Below, one piece after another: positions 36,722-45,784 of a stretch of DNA of 64,000 nt. The DNA is taken from positions 1 to 64,000 of the forward strand of contig NZ_PJII01000011.1 of assembly GCF_002929215.1 (NCBI RefSeq), in the 5' to 3' direction. Position numbers and translations under genes: made by a program. This DNA comes from Arthrobacter sp. ZGTC412 (GTDB lineage Bacteria; Actinomycetota; Actinomycetes; Actinomycetales; Micrococcaceae). The notes beneath the pieces are model-generated. The model did no database searches. It had not been told where the DNA came from and saw nothing but the letters and a program-made list of their open reading frames with translations. The number at the start of each line of letters is the position of its first letter. The first letter of the stretch is position 1.

Positions 36722-36765
36722 CTTGCACTCTCACGTGGGGAGTGCTAATTATTGAGTTAGCACTC
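36722..36765. promoter_or_regulatory. CIRCE element (HrcA operator) with an extra third arm
   Basis: CTTGCACTC-N9-GAGTGCTAA at 36722-36748 is a CIRCE element (canonical TTAGCACTC-N9-GAGTGCTAA, 7 of 9 in the left arm). A further perfect arm, TTAGCACTC, follows at 36757-36765, also inverted relative to the middle arm. It lies about 190 bp upstream of groEL and should bring it under HrcA heat-shock repression. Confidence 0.88.
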
Positions 36766-36783
36766 TGACGTACCGACTGCTAA

Positions 36784-38589
<1,806 letters not shown>

Positions 38590-38623
38590 GCTCCCACTGC
38601 CGGGCCTGTCCCGCAAAAGTTCA

Positions 38624-38661
38624 AAAACTGTGGCCCCCTCTCGCGAGGGGGCCACAGTTTT
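38624..38661. terminator. Bidirectional rho-independent terminator after groEL
   Basis: A perfect 17-bp stem begins AAAACTGTGGCC and ends GGCCACAGTTTT with a TCGC loop. It has A and T tracts on both sides, and serves groEL and the convergent sugar-binding protein gene. Confidence 0.93.
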
Positions 38662-38677
38662 GTGTTGCGGGGTTTTA

Positions 38678-39985
38678 CTACCTGGCGCCCGCCACCATAC
38701 CCTCAACTTCCTTCTTGAATGCTTCGGCCGCTGCCTGCGGCGTGAGACGGTCGTAGAGGACCTCATCGGTGTACCGCTTGATCACGTTCTGCACACTGCC
38801 GGCACCGACCGGGGGAACGGGCGGTGCCTCCTTCATGTCCGGGGCGGTATCCTTCAGGAAGCTGACCACGGTGGTGTCCGCGGGCTTCAGTGAGGGCGTG
38901 ATGCTGTCAACGATCTCCGCATTGGTGGGCACGCCCCGGTCCGTCATCAGGATGGCTCCGGCTTCCGGGCTGTTGGACAGGTAGTTGATGAAGGTGGCGG
39001 CGGCCTCAGGGTGCTTGGACCGTGACGAAGCGGACCAGAACATGGTGGGCTTGTAGTACATGCCGTTCTTGGCTGCGGAACCATCGCCGCTGGGCGCACG
39101 GAGCATCTTAATGCTGCTGCCGGTAGTGGCCTCGAGGGAACCGAGCTGGTTGGTCCACCACCACGCCATTCCCACCCTGTTGGTGCCAAAGAGGCTCTCT
39201 TCGAGACCTGCCCCGGCGTCCTCGGTGGCCACGGTTGCCGGTGGACTGGCCTTCGAATCGCGCTGCTCCTTCAGGCGCTCCCAGAACGAGGCGGCTGTTG
39301 CAGTATCGAAGTCCAGATTGCCGTCCTTGGAGTAGAGGTTCTCGCCGTGCTGGCGCAGCCAGATGATCAGGTCTGCCTCGTTGCTGCCGTAGGCGGCGCC
39401 GTAGTTTTTCCCGTCTCCTGCGGCGCTGATTTTCGCCGCCGTCTCCATAAACTCGTCCCAGGTCCATTTGGTGTCATCCGGGAGGGGGACCTTGGCGGCC
39501 TCAAAAACCTTTGTGTTGGCCATGATGACGTAGGCGTTCTGGCCGGTGCTCAACCCGTACTGGGCGCCGTCATACTGGCCTGAAGCCAGCCCTTCCTTGT
39601 CCAGCTTTGACGAATCGATACCGTCCTGCTTGGACAGGTCCAGCAGGGCGCCGCGTCCGCCGTATTCGGCGATGTACTTCTGGTCCATCTGGATGATGTC
39701 AGGGGCGTCATTGGCCGCGGTCTTAGTGGCAAGTTTGTCCCAGTAGCTGGCCCACTCGCCGGGTTCGGATTCGATCTTGATGTTTGGATGCTCTGCTTCG
39801 AAGGCGTCGATGACCTTTTCAGTCTGGGCATTGAGGTACTCGTTGCCCCACCAAGCAAACCGCAGGGTCACTTCCTCGTTGCTGTTGGAGCTGGTGGACG
39901 TGCCACATCCGGTTGCGAGGAGGGATAGGGCAACGGCTGCAGCGCCGAGCTGGAATCGCCTCCGGCTGACGGTTGGAATCGACAT
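38678..39985 (-). CDS. Sugar-binding lipoprotein of an ABC importer (family 1, CUT1 type)
   Basis: The 435-aa extracellular solute-binding protein has a lipoprotein signal peptide (lipobox 'LATGC', Cys about 27, preceded by twin arginines 'SRRRF'). The fold is typical ('VTLRFAWWGNEYLNAQTEKVIDAFEAEHPNIKIESEPGEWASYWDKLATKTAANDAPDIIQMD', 'WTWDEFMETAAKI', 'PEAAATFINYLSNSPEAGAILMTDRGVP'). It should bind an oligosaccharide or other carbohydrate. No permease or ATPase genes are adjacent, and a strong terminator follows. Two LacI-type operators lie upstream. Confidence 0.88.
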   Translation of the reverse strand: MSIPTVSRRRFQLGAAAVALSLLATGCGTSTSSNSNEEVTLRFAWWGNEYLNAQTEKVIDAFEAEHPNIKIESEPGEWASYWDKLATKTAANDAPDIIQMDQKYIAEYGGRGALLDLSKQDGIDSSKLDKEGLASGQYDGAQYGLSTGQNAYVIMANTKVFEAAKVPLPDDTKWTWDEFMETAAKISAAGDGKNYGAAYGSNEADLIIWLRQHGENLYSKDGNLDFDTATAASFWERLKEQRDSKASPPATVATEDAGAGLEESLFGTNRVGMAWWWTNQLGSLEATTGSSIKMLRAPSGDGSAAKNGMYYKPTMFWSASSRSKHPEAAATFINYLSNSPEAGAILMTDRGVPTNAEIVDSITPSLKPADTTVVSFLKDTAPDMKEAPPVPPVGAGSVQNVIKRYTDEVLYDRLTPQAAAEAFKKEVEGMVAGAR

Positions 39986-40062
39986 TGAGGTGCCTTCCTT
40001 GTTCTGATGAGTGCGCTTCCTTTGTCCTTCCGGCCGGCGTCGTTGCTGGCGGATTTGGACCG

Positions 40063-40076
40063 AGAAAGCGCTTTCT
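40063..40076. promoter_or_regulatory. LacI-type operator A upstream of the sugar-binding lipoprotein
   Basis: AGAAAGCGCTTTCT is a perfect 14-bp palindrome with the LacI/GalR central CG, 78 bp upstream of the binding-protein start. It is also about 190 bp upstream of the divergent RNase H gene. Confidence 0.78.
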
Positions 40077-40128
40077 TGCTATAACTTCCGATTGTGCCGG
40101 TGCTCCGATGCCCACGTCAAGAGGTTCT

Positions 40129-40142
40129 GGTAAACGCTTTCC
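40129..40142. promoter_or_regulatory. LacI-type operator B upstream of the sugar-binding lipoprotein
   Basis: GGTAAACGCTTTCC is an imperfect palindrome of the same class as operator A, 66 bp from its centre. The paired-operator layout repeats that seen upstream of the GH13 gene (3679-3759). Confidence 0.68.
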
Positions 40143-40266
40143 TGTTTCTCCTTCGGACGCTTCTGGTACCTATGGGCATGCCGGGTGCGTGTTGCGGTCT
40201 TGCCGGGTTGCTGTGTCGCTGCACCCGCACTCCTGCGTTGTCGGTGGCTTCTGGCAGGATGGACCG

Positions 40267-41370
40267 GTGACGATTACTGCAGCGGCCGACGGTTCGGCTT
40301 TGGGAAACCCGGGTCCGGCCGGTTGGGCCTGGTACGTGAATGACGATTGCTGGCGCGCCGGCGGATGGCCCCACGGCACCAACAACCAGGGTGAACTGAT
40401 GGCTGTCCTGGATCTGCTGCGGGCCACCGCGCACCTTCGCCACGAGGACCTCCACATCCTCTGCGACAGCCAGTACGTCATCAATTCGATCACCAAGTGG
40501 ATGCCCGGATGGAAACGCAAAGGCTGGCGGAAGGCGGACGGCAAGCCGGTGCTGAACGTTGATCTGCTCAAGGAGCTGGACCGGGAACTCGCGGGGCGGA
40601 AGTACAGGTTCGAGTGGGTCAAGGGCCACGCCGGGCACGACTTGAACGAAGCGGCCGATGAGCGGGCCCGGGCCGCCGCAACGGCCTACCAGCAGGGAGT
40701 TGCGGCACGGTCAGGCCCTGGGTTCCCGGGCGCCCACCACGCGTCGGCTTCCGGAACCCCGGCTTCGGCGAGCCCGGCAGCCGGTAAAGCCTTTGACGGT
40801 GGTGCACCCCCAGCAGCCGCATCCGGCGAACTCGACCTTTTCAGCCAGCAGGATGCCACACGGCAGGAAATGACGCAGCAAAACGTTGGCCGGCAGAACG
40901 GTGCCCAGAAGGAGTCCGCTCCGAAGGAACTCGCCCAAGAGGACTTCCCTCAAGAGGAGTTCGCCCAGCTGGATTTCACCCAGGTGGACGGCGCTTTTGA
41001 CCTGGCCGGCGGAGGCAGGGCGGAAACAGCCGCGCCCGAAGTCCTGGTGGAAAAGTTGGAGCGGGAACTGCTGGGTCCCCTGGTGCGCGGCGACATCGGC
41101 AGGACGGCTGTCCTGCTGCACCCGGACTTCCTGGAGATTGGGAGCTCGGGCAGGGTCTGGACGCGGGACGCCATGATGATGGCACTCGAAGAAGACCCGG
41201 GTGAGCGGACCGACATCGAGATCCTCGGTGCGGACCGCATAGGTACCAGCGCTGTCCTGCTGACCTACCGAAGCTACGCGCGCTCCGGCACGACTCTCAG
41301 AAGCTCACTCTGGGTACTGGACGGTGGACGGTGGCGGCTGCGCTTCCACCAGGGGACACCCGAAGCCTAG
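40267..41370 (+). CDS. Ribonuclease HI domain fused to a SnoaL/DUF4440-like domain
   Basis: The 367-aa protein has an N-terminal RNase HI domain with the four acidic catalytic residues at D8, E43, D67 and D131 ('AADGSALGNPG', 'NNQGELMAV', 'LCDSQYVINS', 'NEAADERA'). A low-complexity linker (about 145-250) is rich in Gln, Glu and Ala with repeated 'Q.DF/Q.EF' units. The C-terminal SnoaL/DUF4440-like domain (about 255-365) includes 'LLHPDFLEIGSSGRVWTRDAMMMALEED' and 'VLLTYRSYARSGTTLRSSLWVLDGGRWRLRFHQGTP'. It should cleave RNA in RNA-DNA hybrids; the second domain's role is unknown. GTG 40267 has AGGA 7 nt upstream. Confidence 0.87.
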   Translation: MTITAAADGSALGNPGPAGWAWYVNDDCWRAGGWPHGTNNQGELMAVLDLLRATAHLRHEDLHILCDSQYVINSITKWMPGWKRKGWRKADGKPVLNVDLLKELDRELAGRKYRFEWVKGHAGHDLNEAADERARAAATAYQQGVAARSGPGFPGAHHASASGTPASASPAAGKAFDGGAPPAAASGELDLFSQQDATRQEMTQQNVGRQNGAQKESAPKELAQEDFPQEEFAQLDFTQVDGAFDLAGGGRAETAAPEVLVEKLERELLGPLVRGDIGRTAVLLHPDFLEIGSSGRVWTRDAMMMALEEDPGERTDIEILGADRIGTSAVLLTYRSYARSGTTLRSSLWVLDGGRWRLRFHQGTPEA

Positions 41371-41388
41371 GACTTCACGAACGGCGGG

Positions 41389-41676
41389 TCAGCTGAACCT
41401 TTGGGTGTTTCCCTGCTCAGCCTGCGCATACGTGGCCGCCGCCGACGAGAGCGCCATGTTGATTGAGGCCAATGAAGCCTCCACCCTGCCCTGGGTGATG
41501 GTCCACTCCGTGATGAGTGCCTGAAAGTTCGTGGCAGCAGAGCCCCGCCAGGTGCCCTGGAGCTCGTCAAGCCCCCGCTTCATGGCCTGGACATCGGCGC
41601 TGATGCGGTCCACTGTTGCCTGGACATTGGCGGATTTGAGCTGAAGCAGTTCGGTGTCGACGGAAATGATGCTCAT
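41389..41676 (-). CDS. WXG100 (ESAT-6-like) protein
   Basis: The 95-aa helical-hairpin protein has the WXG motif at residues 43-45 ('LQGTWRGSAATNF'). The family consists of small proteins secreted as dimers by type VII (ESX) systems. The C-terminal YxxxD/E signal seems to be 'YAQAE'. No EccC, EccD or partner WXG100 gene is nearby, so it is an orphan here. ATG 41676 has AAAGG 7 nt upstream. It is convergent with the RNase H gene and lies downstream of the two-component genes on the same strand (159-bp gap). Confidence 0.87.
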   Translation of the reverse strand: MSIISVDTELLQLKSANVQATVDRISADVQAMKRGLDELQGTWRGSAATNFQALITEWTITQGRVEASLASINMALSSAAATYAQAEQGNTQRFS

Positions 41677-41835
41677 GGCAGTGCCTTTCGCTGGAACGGG
41701 CAGCCTCTGCTCCCGCGCCCGGACTTTCCGGGCCACGATGACGAGCCTACGAAAAGCGGGTGCGGCGGTGCCATGGCCGGGAGACTCCATGTGGATAACC
41801 CGGCCGTCGTTGCCCCTGGCGTCGTTGCCGGCACG

Positions 41836-43314
41836 CTACGGAAATGAGCCCAGGTTTTCCACTTGGGCGTTGTCTGCAGATTCGTTCTCGGGCGGGTCAG
41901 CCCGGTTGGGGAGGATGACCACCAGCGTGGCGCCACCGCCGTCCGTATTCTGCACCCGGACAGAACCGCCGTGGGCCCCGACAATGGCGGCAACAATGGC
42001 CAGCCCCAGCCCGCTGCCCCCCGTCTCGCGCGTACGGGAGGTATCGGCGCGGTAGAAGCGCTCGAAAACCTTGGACGCGTCCTCCTCGGAGATGCCGGGC
42101 CCGTGGTCGCGCACTTCGATGACTGAGCGGAGTTGCCCGCCCTCCATGGCGCGGACGCCGACAGCCAACTCAATCGGGCTGTCTTCGGGGGTGTAGCGCA
42201 GTGCGTTGCCTACCAAATTGCCTACCACCTGGCGGAGTTTCGCTTCGTCGCCCAGCACTGGCGCGGGAGCTGCCGGGCCGCCGTCGAGGCCGACGAGCGC
42301 TATTACCCGGGACCGGGCACTGGCCTGAGTGTCCACCACGGCGTCATGGGCAATCAGCTGAAGGTCCACAGGCTTTTGCTGCAACGGGCGTTGCTCATCA
42401 AGGCGGGCCAGCAGCAGCAGGTCCTCCACCATTGAGCCCATGCGCTTGGCTTCGCTTTCGATCCTGCCCATGGCAGTGGCCACGTCCTCGTTCGTGGCCA
42501 GCGCCCCGTGCCGGTACAGCTCCGAGAAACCGCGGATGGTTACCAGCGGGGTGCGCAGTTCATGGGAGGCGTCGGCCGCGAACCGGCGCATCCTGGCCTC
42601 CGACGCCGTGCGTGCGGCAAATGCTGTTTCAATGTGGGCAAGCATGGCGTTCAGGGAACTGCTGAGCCGGCCGAGCTCGGTGCTGGGATTTTCCAGGTCC
42701 ACGCGGCGCGACAGGTCCCCGGCAGCAATGGCGGCGGCGGTCTTTTCCACCCGGGCAAGCGGCCGGAATGCGCGCGATACGGTCCAGCTGGCGATCAGGG
42801 ACGCCAGCAGCAGGGTCAGCAGGCCCACTCCCAAGACGACAAGGGTGGCGTGCTCCAAGACATCGTCAACGCTCTCCAGGGGCAGCCCGATGACCACCAC
42901 CGCGGTGGTCTGGTTGTTCTGCACCGTCACCGCCATAACCCGCCAGTTTTGGCCGTCGGAGCCGCGCACCTGGAAAGGGGCATTGCCGCGCGCCTGGGCC
43001 TGTTCCACGGTCATGGAGCTGATGTCCGGTCCGTTGTCCGGTTCAGCGCCGAACGGATAAGGCTCTTCACCAGGGACAAACAAAATCAGCGAATAATCGG
43101 TGGGAACCATGGGTGCCTGCAGCTGCGAGAAGGACCGTTGCCTGCCCGCCAGGTCAATGGCTGCGTACAGCTTCTGGTCCACCTGGGTCTGCAGGTAGTT
43201 GTGAAGCAGGGCCAAGGTGCCTGCCCCCGTCACTGTAAGGGCGACGATGAGCAGTGCCATGATCATGGCCACCAGTTGCGTCCTGAGCGAGGCCGACTTC
43301 CACCGCGGCAGCAA
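41836..43314 (-). CDS. Sensor histidine kinase
   Basis: The 492-aa membrane kinase has TM1 at about 13-37, an extracytoplasmic sensor of about 115 residues, TM2 at about 155-178, and a HAMP domain (about 178-232). The DHp domain carries phospho-acceptor His251 ('ADASHELRTPLVTIRGFSELYRHGAL'), and the HATPase domain shows 'VGNLVGNALRYTP', 'DHGPGIS', 'VFERFYRAD', and 'GSGLGLAIV'. Layout and sequence are like actinobacterial TrcS/TcrY-type kinases. It sits immediately downstream of its response regulator (2-bp gap) and should phosphorylate it. The stimulus is unknown. Confidence 0.93.
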   Translation of the reverse strand: MLPRWKSASLRTQLVAMIMALLIVALTVTGAGTLALLHNYLQTQVDQKLYAAIDLAGRQRSFSQLQAPMVPTDYSLILFVPGEEPYPFGAEPDNGPDISSMTVEQAQARGNAPFQVRGSDGQNWRVMAVTVQNNQTTAVVVIGLPLESVDDVLEHATLVVLGVGLLTLLLASLIASWTVSRAFRPLARVEKTAAAIAAGDLSRRVDLENPSTELGRLSSSLNAMLAHIETAFAARTASEARMRRFAADASHELRTPLVTIRGFSELYRHGALATNEDVATAMGRIESEAKRMGSMVEDLLLLARLDEQRPLQQKPVDLQLIAHDAVVDTQASARSRVIALVGLDGGPAAPAPVLGDEAKLRQVVGNLVGNALRYTPEDSPIELAVGVRAMEGGQLRSVIEVRDHGPGISEEDASKVFERFYRADTSRTRETGGSGLGLAIVAAIVGAHGGSVRVQNTDGGGATLVVILPNRADPPENESADNAQVENLGSFP

Positions 43315-43316
43315 GG

Positions 43317-44027
43317 TCAGCGCTTTTCTGCCGTCCGGAGCACGTAACCCACGCCGCGCTTGGTCTGGATCAGGGCCGGAGCTTCAGGGTCGATGTCCAC
43401 TTTCCGGCGCAGGTAGGAAATGTACGACTCCACGATGGAGGCATCGCCATTGAAGTTGTACTCCCACACATGGTCCAGGATCTGCGACTTGGACAGCACC
43501 CGGTTGGGGTTCAGCATGAGGTAGCGGAGCAGCTTGAACTCCGTGGGGGACAGCTCGATGACGGTGCCGCCGCGCCGCACTTCGTGGGCGTCGTCGTCGA
43601 GCTCCAGGTCATCAACGCGGATCACAGCGTCGTCGTCGAGCATGGGCTGCGTCCGGCGCAGGACGGCCCGGATCCGGGCGACCACCTCATCGAGGCTGAA
43701 GGGTTTGGTGACGTAGTCGTCCCCGCCGACGGTGAGGCCGGTAACCTTGTCCTCGGTATCGTCCTTGGCTGTCAGGAAAAGAACGGGGAAGTGCTTGCCG
43801 GAAGCCCTGAGGCGGCGGGTGACGGTGAACCCGTCCATGTCCGGGAGCATAACGTCCAGGACGGCGAGGTCCGGGGCGTGCAGGTCGGCAGCGGCAAGGG
43901 CATCGCGTCCGTTTGCCGCGGAGACCACGTCGAATCCGGCGAACCGCAGGGACGTGGAGAGCAACTCCCGGATGTTGGGTTCGTCATCCACCACAAGGAG
44001 CTTCGCTTCTGGGCCGTTCTTGTTCAT
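43317..44027 (-). CDS. OmpR/PhoB-family response regulator
   Basis: The 236-aa regulator has a receiver domain (phospho-acceptor Asp58 in 'LAVLDVMLPDMDG', 'LTAKDD', 'DDYVTKPFSLDE') and a C-terminal winged helix ('ELSPTEFKLLRYLMLNPNRVLSKSQILDHVWEYNFNGDASIVESYISYLRRKVD', 'IQTKRGVGYVLR'). It resembles the TrcR/TcrX group. ATG 44027 is chosen because the receiver begins just after it; the longer frame to 44186 is non-homologous and overlaps the XPB gene. It is the first gene of the two-component operon. Confidence 0.94.
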   Translation of the reverse strand: MNKNGPEAKLLVVDDEPNIRELLSTSLRFAGFDVVSAANGRDALAAADLHAPDLAVLDVMLPDMDGFTVTRRLRASGKHFPVLFLTAKDDTEDKVTGLTVGGDDYVTKPFSLDEVVARIRAVLRRTQPMLDDDAVIRVDDLELDDDAHEVRRGGTVIELSPTEFKLLRYLMLNPNRVLSKSQILDHVWEYNFNGDASIVESYISYLRRKVDIDPEAPALIQTKRGVGYVLRTAEKR

Positions 44028-44124
44028 ATTCCCATCATGCTCCCAGACACTGGGAGTTGTCTGGATACTTGTTGTGAGCAAGGTGAGATGCCCGCCTTCT
44101 TTTACCAGTCTGGAAGGGAACCTG

Positions 44125-45771
44125 CTACTCGGCCGTTTCCACGTCCTTGGCGTCCATAATGCGGTAGGCGTAACCCTGCTCGGCAAGGAACCGCTGGCGC
44201 CTGGCGGCGAACTCCTGATCCAAGGTGTCCCGTGCCACGAGCGAGTAGAACCGGGCGGCCCGCCCGTCCTTCTTGGGCCGCAGCAGCCGGCCGAGCCGCT
44301 GTGCCTCCTCCTGCCTCGATCCGAAGGAACCCGAGACCTGGATCGCCACTGAGGCCTCTGGAAGGTCGATGGAAAAGTTAGCCACCTTGGAGACTACGAG
44401 CGTCTGGATCTCGCCCGCACGGAAGGCATCGAAAAGCTTCTGGCGCACCTTCACGGAGGTGTCACCCTTGATGACGGGCGCCTCCAGGCGCTCGCCGAGG
44501 TCGTCCAGCTGGTCGATGTATTGGCCGATGACCAGCAGTTGCTCCCCGGCGTGCCGGGCAACGAGCTGTTCCACCACCAGGGTCTTGGACTCGGAGGTGG
44601 CGCAAAGCCGGTACTTGTCCGCGTCGTCGGCCATGGCATAAGCCACGCGCTCGTCCCGTGGCAGGTCCACCCGGACCTCAATGCAGTCCGCCGGGGCGAT
44701 GTAGCCCTGGGATTCGATGTCCTTCCACGGTGCGTCGTAGCGTTTGGGTCCAATCAGGCTGAACACCTCGCCCTCGCGGCCGTCTTCGCGCACCAGGGTC
44801 GCTGTCAGTCCCAGGCGGCGCCTCGCCTGCAGATCCGCCGTCATCCGGAAGATCGGGGCCGGCAGCAGATGGACCTCGTCGTAAATGATCAGGCCCCAGT
44901 CATGTCCGTCCACTAATTCAAGGTGCGGATACAGGCCGCCGCGTTTCATGGTGAGGACCTGGTACGTGGCAATGGTCACCGGCCGGACTTCCTTCACCGC
45001 TCCCGAGTACTCGCCGATTTCGTCCTCGGTGAGGGACGTTCGCTTGAGCAGCTCGTCCTTCCATTGCCGGGCAGCCACCGTGTTGGTGACCAGGATCAGG
45101 GTGGTGGTGGAGCCGGTAGCCATGGCCGCTGCGCCCACCAACGTTTTGCCCGCGCCGCAGGGCAGCACCACAACGCCGCTGCCTCCTGCCCAGAAGTTGT
45201 CGCTTGCCATCTGCTGGTAGGGCCGCAGTTTCCAGCCGTCCTCTTTCAGCGCAATCAGGTGCGGAGTGCCGTCCACGTAGCCGGCCAGGTCCTCCGCCGG
45301 CCACCCGATCTTGAGCAGGAGCTGCTTGAGCTGCCCGCGCTGCGACGCGTGCACCACCACAGTCTCGCCGTCGATGCGCGGTCCCAGCAGCGGCTGGATT
45401 TTCTTGGACCGGATTACTTCCTCGAGCACAGGGTAATCGTCAGTCCGCATGACCAGGCCGTGCTGCGGGTCCTTTTCCAGGCGCAGCCGGCCGTACCTGG
45501 ACATGGTTTCCTCGACGTCGATCAGCAGCGAGTGCGGCACCGGGAACCGGGAGTACTTCAGAAGGGTGTCCAGGACCCTCTCGGCGTCCAGTCCGGCTGC
45601 GCGGGCGTTCCAGAGCCCGAGCGGGGTCAGCCGGTAACTGTGGACGTGCTCGGGGGCACGTTCCAGTTCTGCGAATGGCGCGATGGCATGCCGGGCTTCG
45701 GTGGCGAGCTCGTGGTCCACCTCGAGGAGGATGGTCTTATCGCTCTGGACTATCAGGGGTCCGTCGTTCAC
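44125..45771 (-). CDS. XPB/Ssl2-type DNA repair helicase
   Basis: The 548-aa superfamily 2 helicase resembles bacterial XPB. It has an N-terminal damage-recognition-like domain, Walker A 'LPCGAGKTLVG', DEVH box 'IIYDEVHLLPA', 'LGLTATLVREDGRE' containing an 'RED'-type motif, and motif VI 'QEEAQRLGRLLRPK'. It unwinds DNA 3'-5' and is thought to act in repair; its bacterial role is poorly defined. GTG 45771 has GAAGGA 9 nt upstream and starts 13 bp after the stop of the helicase-associated gene, so the two form an operon. Confidence 0.92.
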   Translation of the reverse strand: MNDGPLIVQSDKTILLEVDHELATEARHAIAPFAELERAPEHVHSYRLTPLGLWNARAAGLDAERVLDTLLKYSRFPVPHSLLIDVEETMSRYGRLRLEKDPQHGLVMRTDDYPVLEEVIRSKKIQPLLGPRIDGETVVVHASQRGQLKQLLLKIGWPAEDLAGYVDGTPHLIALKEDGWKLRPYQQMASDNFWAGGSGVVVLPCGAGKTLVGAAAMATGSTTTLILVTNTVAARQWKDELLKRTSLTEDEIGEYSGAVKEVRPVTIATYQVLTMKRGGLYPHLELVDGHDWGLIIYDEVHLLPAPIFRMTADLQARRRLGLTATLVREDGREGEVFSLIGPKRYDAPWKDIESQGYIAPADCIEVRVDLPRDERVAYAMADDADKYRLCATSESKTLVVEQLVARHAGEQLLVIGQYIDQLDDLGERLEAPVIKGDTSVKVRQKLFDAFRAGEIQTLVVSKVANFSIDLPEASVAIQVSGSFGSRQEEAQRLGRLLRPKKDGRAARFYSLVARDTLDQEFAARRQRFLAEQGYAYRIMDAKDVETAE

Positions 45772-45784
45772 GCGGGGGAGTCCT

